Below the pieces are notes generated by a model. The model was not told the DNA's origin. It saw only the letters and a list, made by a program, of their open reading frames with translations, and ran no database searches. This document shows, one piece after another, positions 5,676 through 12,903 of a stretch of DNA of 19,731 nt. The stretch is from positions 1 through 19,731 of the forward strand of contig JBMFLE010000007.1 in the NCBI GenBank assembly GCA_049971355.1. Direction: 5' to 3'. Made by a program: the position numbers and the translations under genes. How positions within the stretch are numbered: the first letter of the stretch is position 1; every line of letters begins with the position of its first letter. This DNA comes from JBMFLE01 sp049971355. GTDB lineage: Bacteria > Patescibacteriota > Patescibacteriia > UBA2591 > UBA4787.

Positions 5676-7796
5676 TTATTCCAGGTGCGTGATTTTAGTT
5701 AGTTGTTTAATTTTTTTCTTTAAGTTTGGATATTTTTTAAGATCAGGATCTTCGCTGATAATTTTAGTAGCTGCTTCTTGTGCTTCTTTGATAATTTGAC
5801 TGTCAGAAAGTTTGGCTATTTTTAAAGTATTCAAATAACCGCTTTGAGTAGTACCAAATATTTCACCAGGGCCACGCATTTCCAAATCTTTTTCTGCTAA
5901 TTCAAAACCATTTTTGGCTGTTAACAGCGCTTTTAATCTTTGATAAGTTTTAGGTCCTGGATTTTCAGCAAATAAGAAACAATATGATTGATAGATACTT
6001 CGACCAACCCGACCTTTTAATTGATAAAGTTGAGCTAAGCCAAATCTTTCTGCGCCCTCAATCATCATAATCGAAGTATTAGGCACATCAACCCCAACCT
6101 CAACTACCGTAGTTGAAACTAAAATATTTATTTTGTTAGCCAAGAAATCGGCCATAATTTTATCTTTTTCCTTAGCCTTCAATCGGCCGTGAAGTAGACC
6201 TATATTTAGATCAGGAAATATTTTCTCTTTTAGTTTTTTATATTCTTCTTTAACTGATTTAACGCCCAATCTATCCGAGGGGTCAATCAGAGGGCAAATG
6301 ACAAAAGCCTGGCGACCTTGTTTAATTTGTTGGCGAATAAATTGATATGTTTCCTCCATCTCATTTGACCGAACTATTTTGCTAATAATTTGTTTCCGAC
6401 CACTTGGCATTTTATCAATAATTGACAGATCTAAATCGCCATAAAGAGTGAGGGCCAAAGAACGAGGGATGGGAGTAGCGGTCATAGAGAGAAAATGCGG
6501 CCAGAACATAGACTCGGGCCGACAAAGTCCCTTTTCGTCAGTCTTAGTTTGTATTTTATCTGTGTTAGTTTGGCTAGCTAGCGCGGCGCGTTGTTCGACG
6601 CCGAAACGATGTTGTTCGTCAATAATTACTAGAGCCAAATTAGCAAATTTAACCTTTTCTTGCAAAAGAGCATGGGTGCCAACAATTAAATCAATTTCTC
6701 TATTTTTTATTTTAGTCAAAATATCTTCTTTTTTCATTTTCTTTTGTTCGAATATTTGTTCAGAGCGGGTTAAAAGAGCAATTTTAATCGGCCAATTTTT
6801 GAAAAATTTATTAAAAGTCTCGTAGTGTTGATGAGCTAAAATTTCTGTTGGCGCCAGATAAACAGTTTGATAATCATTTAAAAAGACATTTAAAATAGCG
6901 ACCATCGCTACCACAGTTTTACCCGAGCCAACATCTCCTTCTAATAATCGGTTCATTGGCCGAGGTTTTTCTAAATCTTTTAAAATTTCCCAAGCCGCTA
7001 TTCTTTGAGCCTCAGTTAATTTAAATGGCAAATCTTCGGTAAATTTTTGTGTTTCTTTTAATTTAAATTTAATTGATGGCGCTTTTTGTTTTTTAATTTC
7101 TTGACGAATGATTTGATTCTGAAGTTGAATCAAAAATAATTCATCAAATTTTAGACGATGAAGACAACGGTCTAACCATTTTTTATCAGAAGGAAAATGA
7201 ATTTGTTCTAAGGCTATTGTGAGAGACGGTAAGTTATAAGCAATTTTAATCTCCCTCGGCAGCCAATCTTCAATTGCTTGGGTTAATGGTAAAACTTGGC
7301 GAATTAAAGAACGGATTTGTTTTTGACTTAAATTGGTGGTGGTTGGGTAGACAGGAACTAAGCGACCGGTATGGATCGGAGCTTTATTAGTGGCGAATTC
7401 ATAAGATGGATTTAGAAATTCTAAACCGTAATTTTCATCATAATCAATTTTTCCGGCTAAATAGACTTCGGTCCCCGGCCTTAAAGCAGTGATTAAAAAT
7501 GGTTGGTTAAACCAAACAACTTTAATTGAATCTGTTTTATCGGAAACAATAGCTTCGGTAATAATCATTCTTTTTCGTGGCGAACGATGATTGGCAATTA
7601 AATTGATTTTACCGCGAACGGTACCAGATTTTTTGCTTTTTAATTCAGCAATAGTTAAAATTTTACTCCAATCCTCATAGCGAAAAGGAAAATGATAAAG
7701 TAGGTCCTCAACTGTATTAATACCTAATTTTGTCAGTTTTTTAGCTGTTATTTGGCCAATTTTGTTTAATTGTGAAACAGGGGTATTAAGATTCAT
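5676..7796 (-). CDS. recG: ATP-dependent DNA helicase RecG
   Basis: RecG remodels stalled replication forks and branched recombination intermediates by reversing forks and driving branch migration. The 706-residue protein has an N-terminal helix-hairpin-helix-like stretch and OB-fold wedge domain (about 1-170). The helicase core has Walker A GDVGSGKT (287-294), motif Ia APTEIL, the DEQH box (393-396), MTATPIP (438-444), and motifs V/VI at TTVVEVGVDVP (562-572) and QLKGRVGRS (592-600). The C-terminal segment includes GPGEIFGTTQSG, as in other RecG proteins. Residues about 407-432, between the RAAL that follows DEQH and PHFLSMTATP, are longer than usual and look like an in-frame insertion. Its own promoter lies directly upstream, with a perfect TTGACA -35. 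Confidence 0.96.
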   Translation of the reverse strand: MNLNTPVSQLNKIGQITAKKLTKLGINTVEDLLYHFPFRYEDWSKILTIAELKSKKSGTVRGKINLIANHRSPRKRMIITEAIVSDKTDSIKVVWFNQPFLITALRPGTEVYLAGKIDYDENYGLEFLNPSYEFATNKAPIHTGRLVPVYPTTTNLSQKQIRSLIRQVLPLTQAIEDWLPREIKIAYNLPSLTIALEQIHFPSDKKWLDRCLHRLKFDELFLIQLQNQIIRQEIKKQKAPSIKFKLKETQKFTEDLPFKLTEAQRIAAWEILKDLEKPRPMNRLLEGDVGSGKTVVAMVAILNVFLNDYQTVYLAPTEILAHQHYETFNKFFKNWPIKIALLTRSEQIFEQKKMKKEDILTKIKNREIDLIVGTHALLQEKVKFANLALVIIDEQHRFGVEQRAALASQTNTDKIQTKTDEKGLCRPESMFWPHFLSMTATPIPRSLALTLYGDLDLSIIDKMPSGRKQIISKIVRSNEMEETYQFIRQQIKQGRQAFVICPLIDPSDRLGVKSVKEEYKKLKEKIFPDLNIGLLHGRLKAKEKDKIMADFLANKINILVSTTVVEVGVDVPNTSIMMIEGAERFGLAQLYQLKGRVGRSIYQSYCFLFAENPGPKTYQRLKALLTAKNGFELAEKDLEMRGPGEIFGTTQSGYLNTLKIAKLSDSQIIKEAQEAATKIISEDPDLKKYPNLKKKIKQLTKITHLE

Positions 7797-7806
7797 AATT
7801 TATGAT

Positions 7807-7834
7807 ATTTTAGCAAAAAATTAATTTTTGTCAA
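7807..7834 (-). promoter_or_regulatory. Sigma70-like promoter for recG, probably leaderless
   Basis: Read on the minus strand: a perfect TTGACA (7829-7834), a 16-nt spacer, TAAAAT (7807-7812), then 10 nt to the ATG. The predicted transcript starts within a few bases of the start codon. Confidence 0.6.
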
Positions 7835-7850
7835 TAAGATAATGTCGCTC

Positions 7851-7878
7851 TTTACTTTTTTTTAAAGAAGATTATAAT
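7851..7878 (+). promoter_or_regulatory. Possible promoter for tRNA-Ser
   Basis: TTTACT (7851-7856), a 16-nt spacer and a perfect TATAAT (7873-7878), roughly 90 bases before the tRNA. It is back to back with the recG promoter. The long leader makes the assignment uncertain. Confidence 0.4.
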
Positions 7879-7969
7879 TATAGATAATTTAAAGCATGGC
7901 GTTGAAATAGTAAGAAAGCAGTTTGTTTCCGGTGTATTCAGAATTTCAATATCGCAAACCTGTTTTTAT

Positions 7970-8058
7970 GGAAGGATGGCTGAGTGGTCTAAAGCAACGG
8001 TTTGCTAAACCGTAGCCGTTTAAAAAGCGGCTCGTGGGTTCGAATCCCACTCCTTCCG
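7970..8058 (+). tRNA. tRNA-Ser, anticodon GCU
   Basis: GGAAGGA (7970-7976) pairs with TCCTTCC (8051-8057) as the acceptor stem, with G as discriminator base at 8058. The D arm reads TGGCTGAGTGGTC. The anticodon stem ACGGT/ACCGT encloses anticodon GCT at 8004-8006, which reads AGC/AGU serine codons. A long variable arm (stem AGCCG/CGGCT), typical of class II tRNA-Ser, precedes the T arm GTGGGTTCGAATCCCAC. The 3' CCA is not encoded: the next bases are CA and then an inverted repeat. Confidence 0.96.
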
Positions 8059-8060
8059 CA

Positions 8061-8100
8061 TTACCCCAAACAAATTTACTTTGTAAATTTAATGGGGTAA
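8061..8100. repeat. Inverted repeat abutting the tRNA 3' end
   Basis: TTACCCC (8061-8067) pairs with GGGGTAA (8094-8100), and AAATTTA (8072-8078) with TAAATTT (8084-8090), around a 5-nt loop. It begins three bases after the tRNA discriminator base. It may act as tRNA terminator or processing signal, but its TTACCCC/GGGGTAA ends match those of the element at 18015-18086, so a mobile palindrome is also possible. Confidence 0.6.
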
Positions 8101-8121
8101 AAATTTTTAAAATTTACTCCA

Positions 8122-8209
8122 GTGACAGTCACCGAAAACAGGTCCCAGATAATCCGAAATTTCTAAAAAGACGGGGTCTGACCCCGGATAATGATTTTAA
8201 AAATGGGAC
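8122..8209. repeat. REP-like palindrome cluster (remnant)
   Basis: Two palindromes lie close together: GTGACAGTCAC (8122-8132) and CGGGGTCTGACCCCG (8172-8186). A GTCCCA/TGGGAC pair (8143-8148, 8204-8209) frames the second. Sequences of this GGGGTC/GACCCC type are familiar from REP elements mobilised by TnpA-REP (RAYT) proteins in many environmental bacteria. No transposase gene is present. The family assignment rests on recall, not on a search. Confidence 0.45.
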
Positions 8210-8256
8210 AATTTTAATTAAAATGGATATAAAGATTAAATTCAATTTTGGATTTC

Positions 8257-8280
8257 GAAGTGAGCCCCTTTCGTGAGACA
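8257..8280. repeat. Dispersed short repeat, copy 1
   Basis: GAAGTGAGCCCCTTTCGT (8257-8274) occurs again exactly at 19631-19648, and a diverged form lies at 19709-19731. The bases after the shared core are also similar (GAGACA here, CGGACA there). Confidence 0.6.
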
Positions 8281-8351
8281 ATTTTCTGCTTTTAATAATT
8301 TAGTTTGGGCCGTTTGAAACAGTTGATAAAATAATCCCAACCCACGAATTT

Positions 8352-8425
8352 ATCCGAACACCACGAACTTACTTTAATTTATAAATTATTCGGAGTGTTC
8401 GGATATGTTCGGATTGTTTGGATGA
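8352..8425. repeat. TTCGGA-rich repeat with inverted arms, copy 1
   Basis: Bases 8352-8367 and 8389-8404 are inverted repeats with two mismatches in 16. The right part (8387-8425) contains TTCGGA three times at 9-10 nt spacing and is repeated with few changes at 13465-13505. Both copies lie downstream of minus-strand genes. The stretch 8059-8584 contains no gene; it holds this element, the repeats listed beside it, and otherwise nothing I can recognise. Confidence 0.6.
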
Positions 8426-8533
8426 TGTTAATGTAGTTTTGGTCAATCAAATTAGTCCCAAAAACAAATTTACTCTCAGTCCTATTTTGGGGGTTCATGT
8501 CCTATCCAAATTTTCCAACAAAATTAAAATTTT

Positions 8534-8579
8534 CTCTTGTTGTCGTGACGAAGAACCCCCCTCTTGTTATCGCGATGAA
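8534..8579. repeat. Imperfect 19-nt direct repeat, 27-nt period
   Basis: Bases 8534-8552 and 8561-8579 both begin CTCTTGTT and end GA(C/T)GAA, with three mismatches in 19. An inverted pair GGGGGTTC (8489-8496) and GAACCCCC (8553-8560) overlaps the first copy. No function can be assigned. Confidence 0.4.
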
Positions 8580-8584
8580 TAGGC

Positions 8585-10099
8585 TTAAATTTTTTCGGGC
8601 ATCTTTTTCATTGCCTCCTCTAGAGAAAGGCCTTTTTGTTTTTCCGCTGCTACTTGCTGCCGGACTCTTTTTAAACACTTCTTACAATAAACAGGTCTAA
8701 CCCCATCAGGAATAAAAGGAACAAAAACGGTTACCCCGCAACCATCGCATTTAGCCTCGAATTTGGCTTTCTGGGGCAACTGAGAGCCCTCCTCTACCAA
8801 TCCACTCCAACGAACAATTTTTTCTTCAACTATCTTTCTGGGCTCAGAATATCTTTCTCGCGAAACTCTAATAATTTTATCCCTATTCCCTTCAGATTTC
8901 CCAATCGGCGGTAAAGTTGTGGCTGAAAACGGTTCGGAGGTAATACCGTCAATCATTAATTTAACATAAACTTCATACTTGTTTAAATTGACTAAATCTG
9001 TCTCATTAAATTGAGGAGCAAATTCTTTGGCCAAAAATTCAGCGTCCTCAGCGCCAACCCGATAGCAAATAATCGTCCCAGTGTTGCCAAAGACCGCTGA
9101 TCTAACTTTTTCGTCAAGTTGAGCAATATATTGATGAGCCAAAATTAAATTAAGTCGATATTTTCTTGCTTCAGATAAAATATTAGCAAAAGATTCAGTG
9201 GCAAAATTTTGAAATTCGTCAACATAAAGATAAAAATCGCGTCTCTCTTCTTCTGGTATATTAACTCGACTCATTGCTGCCATTTGCATTTTGGTAATCA
9301 TCATTGCACCCATTAAAGATGAAGCATCTTCCCCAATTCTTCCTTTTGATAAATTCAAAATTAAAATTTTTCCGTTATCCATCACCTCCCTTAAATCAAT
9401 TTTTGATTTAACCTGACCAACAATATTTCTAATCAATGACATTGATAAAAATTGACCAACTTTATTTTGAATTGGAGCAATTGCTTCGGCCTGGAATCTA
9501 TCTGGATATCTTGAATATTCTTCAACCCAAAAGGATTTAACAACTGGATCAGTTAAGCGGCTAACAACTTTTTTACGAAATTCCTTATCAACCAAAAGTC
9601 GCATGATTCCTAGAAGGGTGCTGCCCGGATATTCCAATAAAGCTAAAATCGCATTTCTTAAAACATATTCCAGGCGCGGGCCCCAAGAATCAGCCCAGAT
9701 TTTTTTGAAAACGCCAATTAGACCTGAAGCAACAAAATGACGATGAAGTGGGTCAACTTGCTCTAAAATATTAAAAGCAATTGGAAAATCAACATCAGAC
9801 GGATTAAAACAAATGGTTTCATTAATTCTTTTGGCTGGCACAAAATCCAGGGCCTTTTCTGCTAAATCGCCATGAGGATCAACTACGCACACGCCATGGC
9901 CAGCTTGAATATCCTGATAAATCATATTCTCAATAGTCGTAGTCTTGCCAGTGCCAGTTTTTCCAACCAGATACATATGTCGTCGACGGTCATCAGTCTT
10001 AATACCAAATTTGCGCCGAATATTACGGTAATTTGTCTCACCAAAAATAATAATTTCTTCATGATTGTGATTATGTGTTTTTTGATCAATTGTGGGCAT
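8585..10099 (-). CDS. VirD4/TraG-like type IV secretion ATPase with C-terminal zinc ribbon
   Basis: The 504-residue protein is a P-loop ATPase of the FtsK/HerA superfamily, close to type IV coupling proteins (VirD4/TraG). Walker A is GKTGTGKT (46-53), followed by a VVDPHGD segment (72-78). Walker B is LYVDEFQNF (291-299) with the acidic pair at 294-295. The sensor-like ARKYRLNLILAHQ (311-323) and a C-terminal TraG-type region follow. No N-terminal membrane helices are present, unlike classical VirD4, so it is probably cytoplasmic or docked to a partner. Residues 451-475 hold two Cys-x-x-Cys pairs (C451/C454 and C472/C475) with a PFIPDGVRPVYC core, a zinc ribbon. No relaxase, VirB4 or pilin gene is nearby. 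CPR genomes commonly carry such genes; a role in DNA uptake, conjugation or pilus function is inference. A consensus-like promoter lies upstream. Confidence 0.82.
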   Translation of the reverse strand: MPTIDQKTHNHNHEEIIIFGETNYRNIRRKFGIKTDDRRRHMYLVGKTGTGKTTTIENMIYQDIQAGHGVCVVDPHGDLAEKALDFVPAKRINETICFNPSDVDFPIAFNILEQVDPLHRHFVASGLIGVFKKIWADSWGPRLEYVLRNAILALLEYPGSTLLGIMRLLVDKEFRKKVVSRLTDPVVKSFWVEEYSRYPDRFQAEAIAPIQNKVGQFLSMSLIRNIVGQVKSKIDLREVMDNGKILILNLSKGRIGEDASSLMGAMMITKMQMAAMSRVNIPEEERRDFYLYVDEFQNFATESFANILSEARKYRLNLILAHQYIAQLDEKVRSAVFGNTGTIICYRVGAEDAEFLAKEFAPQFNETDLVNLNKYEVYVKLMIDGITSEPFSATTLPPIGKSEGNRDKIIRVSRERYSEPRKIVEEKIVRWSGLVEEGSQLPQKAKFEAKCDGCGVTVFVPFIPDGVRPVYCKKCLKRVRQQVAAEKQKGLSLEEAMKKMPEKI

Positions 10100-10136
10100 A
10101 TCACTACAAATTACAGATCAAATACAAACGTACATA

Positions 10137-10165
10137 ATTATAGCACTTATTTAACTATTTGTAAA
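10137..10165 (-). promoter_or_regulatory. Sigma70-like promoter for the VirD4-like gene
   Basis: Read on the minus strand: TTTACA (10160-10165), a 17-nt spacer and a perfect TATAAT (10137-10142). The leader would be about 30 nt. No Shine-Dalgarno sequence precedes the ATG. Confidence 0.7.
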
Positions 10166-10212
10166 TCCCCAAACGTCAACTCATATTTTCGTATATAAGT
10201 AATTTTTCGTAT

Positions 10213-10695
10213 TTAGTAGCCTATGCTTACTTTATCTCCCGGCCGCCAGCCGTATTTAATTGCCGTGCCAGCATTAACTTCTAAAACATAATTAGCCAAA
10301 CCCTTGGGTCGATAGCGAGGAATGTAATTATCAGTTGGGAGCGGCGCGTTCGACCAGATTTCCACAATTTCATTATTATGAATCCAAATAATATCCAAAG
10401 AAAATTTCATCTCTCTCATCTCAAACTCATAAATATCTGATTTAGGAAAAACAAAAAGCATGCCCTGATTATCTGCCAAACTCTCCCGACCGGATAAACC
10501 TTTATAAATCGCCGGCCGGGTGTCGGCCACTTCAACTAAAATTTTTTGCTCGCCAATTGTCACCTCACCCTGTTTGTAAGTATGCTGACCTAAACCACAT
10601 CCCGTTAAACTAAAAATAAAAAACCAAAAATAAAAAACACAAATAAAATATCTAAAATTGACTAATGACAAATTTCTAATTTCCAATTTTGACAT
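10213..10695 (-). CDS. DUF192 lipoprotein
   Basis: The 160-residue protein has a hydrophobic N-terminal segment (about 13-30) ending in a lipobox Leu-Thr-Gly-Cys with Cys33, so it is probably exported and lipid-anchored. The rest matches DUF192 (PF02643): VEVADTRPAIYKGLSGRESL, a QGMLFVFP segment, the R/F-x-M-x-x-M-x-F-x-L-D-I-I-W-I core, and a C-terminal VLEVNAG...GWRPGDKV. The family is widespread and has no established biochemical function. The first dozen residues are encoded by a low-complexity AATTTCTAAT-type sequence that also forms an inverted repeat across the start codon, so the true start could lie slightly downstream, although a start further in would shorten the signal peptide. 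Confidence 0.85.
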   Translation of the reverse strand: MSKLEIRNLSLVNFRYFICVFYFWFFIFSLTGCGLGQHTYKQGEVTIGEQKILVEVADTRPAIYKGLSGRESLADNQGMLFVFPKSDIYEFEMREMKFSLDIIWIHNNEIVEIWSNAPLPTDNYIPRYRPKGLANYVLEVNAGTAIKYGWRPGDKVSIGY

Positions 10696-10722
10696 TTGAA
10701 ATTTTATTTGACATTAGAAATT
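10671..10722. repeat. Inverted repeat across the DUF192 start
   Basis: AATTTCTAAT (10671-10680) and ATTAGAAATT (10713-10722) are perfect 10-bp inverted arms around the ATG. The same AATTTCTAAT low-complexity motif recurs near 19675-19690. The rest of the gap to 10796 shows no other feature. Confidence 0.5.
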
Positions 10723-10796
10723 AGGATTTTGGAGTTCTAAGTGTGTGTTTTTGGTATTTCATTTTTTATAATTGGCAGCGAAGAGAAAACAAAAAT

Positions 10797-11981
10797 TTAT
10801 TTTTGATTTTCTCTGAGCGAACCAGTTGATGAGCGAAGCGAGTATATTTTATTTTTAGAAATCTGTCTTTCTTTGAAAGTAATATAAATTACTAAAAAAA
10901 TCATTAGAATAATCAGAATACCCAAAATAATTATTTTACCTTGTGTTCGTAAAAACAGGGCAAGGCCTCCGAAAATTAAAGCCACAAGCCAAAGAAAAAT
11001 AACTGCCGAACAGTGTGAAAAACCTATGTCTAAAAGTTTGAAATGGAGATGCTCGCGGCCTGCAGAAAACGGCGATTTATGTTCAATGAAAATCCGCCTG
11101 ATAATCACAAAAAAAATGTCTAAAATCGCCAGGCCGAGAACCAAAAAAGCAGTGGCAATTTTCCCGCCGGAAATAATAGCTAGAGAGCCCAACATAAATC
11201 CGGCAAATAAGCTGCCTCCTTCACCGAGAAAAATTTTAGCCGGATGAAAATTAAAAAATAAAAATCCAAGCGAAGCACCGGCAAAAATAATGGCCAGAAT
11301 TGCTACATCTGGCTGATAAAATCTAGTTACCAAACAAAGACCGGCAATAATCAGGCCACCGATGACCGAAATGCCAGAGACTAAACCATCTAAACCATCA
11401 AGTAATTTAGTGGAGTACATTAAAATCATTAACCAAACAAAAGTAAATAAATCAGCCAAAGGAGTAAAATGAAATGGCACTCCCTGAAAACGAAATATTT
11501 CAAATTTCCATTTATCAAAATATAAGTAACCAAGACCAAAAGGATTGTTAATATAACGGATACCAATACCGCTGATAATTACTACCAAAGCGGCTAAAAT
11601 CGACCAAACAATTTGTTGTTTCGGCTTCAAATGATATTTATCATCCAAAAATCCGCCAATCATTAAAAAGATGCTCGCCAGCAAAAGACCAACAATTTGT
11701 TTAATAGTGACCAAATTTAAATTTTTTGGTAAAACTTCAAAAAAACTAAATTTCTTAACCGGCCAAAAGGGGCTAAAATAAATTAAAAATAGAATAATGA
11801 AGAAAGTCAAAAAAATTGCCAAACCGCCTAAAAGTGGCACTGGTTGAAGATGAATTTTTCTTCCACCTATTTCTGGCCAGTCAATGATTCTAAGCCTTAA
11901 AGCCAACTGACGAATCAGTAATGTAGAAATAATGGAAAGGAAAATTGAAATTATAAAAATGTGGATAAAAACACTTGACAT
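10797..11981 (-). CDS. Undecaprenyl-phosphate sugar-1-phosphate transferase, WecA/TagO/MraY family
   Basis: This polytopic membrane protein (394 residues, about 10-11 hydrophobic segments) belongs to glycosyltransferase family 4. It moves a sugar-1-phosphate, often GlcNAc-1-P, from UDP onto undecaprenyl phosphate. Motifs: GGRKIHLQPVPLLGG (39-53), GGFLDDKY with the Mg-binding Asp pair (113-114), LLDGLDGLVSG (193-203), FLGEGGSLFAG (251-261, where most relatives have F-L-G-D-x-G-S), and REHLHFKLLDIGF (309-321). That His-x-His loop resembles WecA/TagO rather than MraY, so surface-glycan or teichoic-type initiation is more likely than lipid I synthesis. However, no other MraY is in this cluster. 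Residues about 380-394 look like an added tail encoded by a repeat-like GC-rich stretch (10809-10843). It lies 29 bases downstream of ruvX, so co-transcription is likely. Confidence 0.88.
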   Translation of the reverse strand: MSSVFIHIFIISIFLSIISTLLIRQLALRLRIIDWPEIGGRKIHLQPVPLLGGLAIFLTFFIILFLIYFSPFWPVKKFSFFEVLPKNLNLVTIKQIVGLLLASIFLMIGGFLDDKYHLKPKQQIVWSILAALVVIISGIGIRYINNPFGLGYLYFDKWKFEIFRFQGVPFHFTPLADLFTFVWLMILMYSTKLLDGLDGLVSGISVIGGLIIAGLCLVTRFYQPDVAILAIIFAGASLGFLFFNFHPAKIFLGEGGSLFAGFMLGSLAIISGGKIATAFLVLGLAILDIFFVIIRRIFIEHKSPFSAGREHLHFKLLDIGFSHCSAVIFLWLVALIFGGLALFLRTQGKIIILGILIILMIFLVIYITFKERQISKNKIYSLRSSTGSLRENQK

Positions 11982-12010
11982 AAATTTAAAGCTGAATCAA
12001 AACAGCCCCT

Positions 12011-12379
12011 TTAAATTTTATTTACTTTGTCTAAATAGTCCTGCAAAATAATCGCTGCTGCTCCGCTATGTTCGCCTTCTGACATCTTACTGGTAAATCT
12101 TTCGTCAAAACCTTCTACTGGAATTGATAAATTTTTTTTAAAAAACTTAATAAACTCATCAGTAATTTTTGCTTGTTCGGTAATTCGACCTGACAAACCA
12201 ATTGGTCGGCCGACAACAATTTTTGTAATTTTTTCTTTGGCAATAATTTTTTGCAATTCTTTTAAAACAAAATCTCGCCCCTTGTTCTCTAAAACCAAAT
12301 AAGGATGGGCAATTTTTATTTGCTGGTCAGCGATGGCTAAACCAATATATTTTGTACCGTAATCAACACCTAATAACAT
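12011..12379 (-). CDS. ruvX: RuvX/YqgF putative pre-16S rRNA nuclease
   Basis: RuvX/YqgF is an RNase H-fold protein involved in maturing the 5' end of 16S rRNA in E. coli and earlier proposed as a Holliday junction resolvase. The protein starts MLLGVDYGTKYIGLA, with the first catalytic Asp at residue 5. It continues with KIVVGRPIGLSG (the family's V-V-G-x-P segment) and EGFDERFTS (D-E-R-x-T-S), and ends with the region carrying the last acidic residue near AAIILQDYLD. I chose the ATG at 12379 (122 residues). An in-frame TTG seven codons upstream (12400) would add MASCSRI, which homologues lack. The WecA-like gene follows at 29 bases. Confidence 0.92.
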   Translation of the reverse strand: MLLGVDYGTKYIGLAIADQQIKIAHPYLVLENKGRDFVLKELQKIIAKEKITKIVVGRPIGLSGRITEQAKITDEFIKFFKKNLSIPVEGFDERFTSKMSEGEHSGAAAIILQDYLDKVNKI

Positions 12380-12440
12380 AATTCGCGAACAAGAAGCCAA
12401 ATTAAAGCTAATCTAACGCGAATATTGTTTTAAGAGAGTC

Positions 12441-12540
12441 GGGCCCTCCCGCAGGGTCTCTGGCCCTACGGAGAAATTCGCTTTTTCCGCCAAGGGCCAT
12501 AATTTTGGAAAATAATTGAAGCGGAAATTCGCAGATATTT
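12441..12540. repeat. GC-rich inverted and direct repeats upstream of ruvX
   Basis: TGGCCCT (12461-12467) pairs with AGGGCCA (12493-12499). A related GGGCCCT lies at 12441-12447. GAAATTCGC occurs twice (12473-12481 and 12534-12542 region), and TTCCGC/GCGGAA can pair. The stretch is much richer in GC than its surroundings. It matches no RNA family I know; it may be a decayed palindromic element or a structured leader for ruvX. Confidence 0.4.
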
Positions 12541-12561
12541 AGCTTTTTATTTGGCGATTAA

Positions 12562-12844
12562 TTAAATTTTAATTTCTTCTAATTTCACCTCCTGCCCCAG
12601 CCAATTTCTTGCCAATTCCTGAAATTTTGACGTTAAATCAGAGACTATAAATCTATGTTGCTCGCTTTTCTTTATCGGCACCTTAATTTTATCTCTCAAA
12701 AATCTATTGCTACCAACTCTTCCCCGCCCCATAAGGCGTTCTGGCCGTATCGCCGAAATATAAAATCTGGTATGCGGGCAAAACCTCGAATACTTTTTTG
12801 ACCACTGTTAATCCGCCAATGCCTGAATCAAAAATTCCAATCAT
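12562..12844 (-). pseudogene. murI: Glutamate racemase remnant, internal deletion and frameshift
   Basis: From the ATG at 12844 the minus strand encodes about 44 residues beginning MIGIFDSGIGGLTVV and continuing through LYFGDTARTPYG, a clear match to the N-terminus of glutamate racemase (catalytic Asp in FDSG, and the GDTAR-x-PYG loop). The frame stops at a TAG near 12714. In the next frame the sequence continues to the stop at 12562-12564 and includes HRFIVSDLTSKFQELARNWLG, which resembles the racemase C-terminus (F-x-V-S/T-D ... F ... A-x-x-F/W-L-G). Roughly 160-170 central residues, including both catalytic-cysteine regions, are missing. A functional MurI supplies D-glutamate for peptidoglycan, so either another source exists or the sequence was misassembled here. 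I did not find the missing middle elsewhere in the window. Confidence 0.8.
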
Positions 12845-12903
12845 AATATTATGTCCATTTTAACATAACCAAAAAATTAGACAATCAACGCATTAATATT
12901 TCC

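Noticed and set aside
6448..6825. 125-codon plus-strand frame inside recG
   Set aside because: It is the antisense shadow of the RecG motor domain; the protein is Cys/Ser-rich with no recognisable domain.
8034..8276. 80-codon plus-strand frame starting in the tRNA
   Set aside because: It begins within the T arm of tRNA-Ser and reads through palindromic repeats.
9872..10198. 108-codon plus-strand frame over the VirD4-like N-terminus
   Set aside because: Antisense to the Walker A region; no family match and no promoter or ribosome-binding site.
12441..12540. Structured RNA or riboswitch upstream of ruvX
   Set aside because: There are several stems, but no conserved core of any known class and no terminator or anti-terminator pair; kept as a repeat only.
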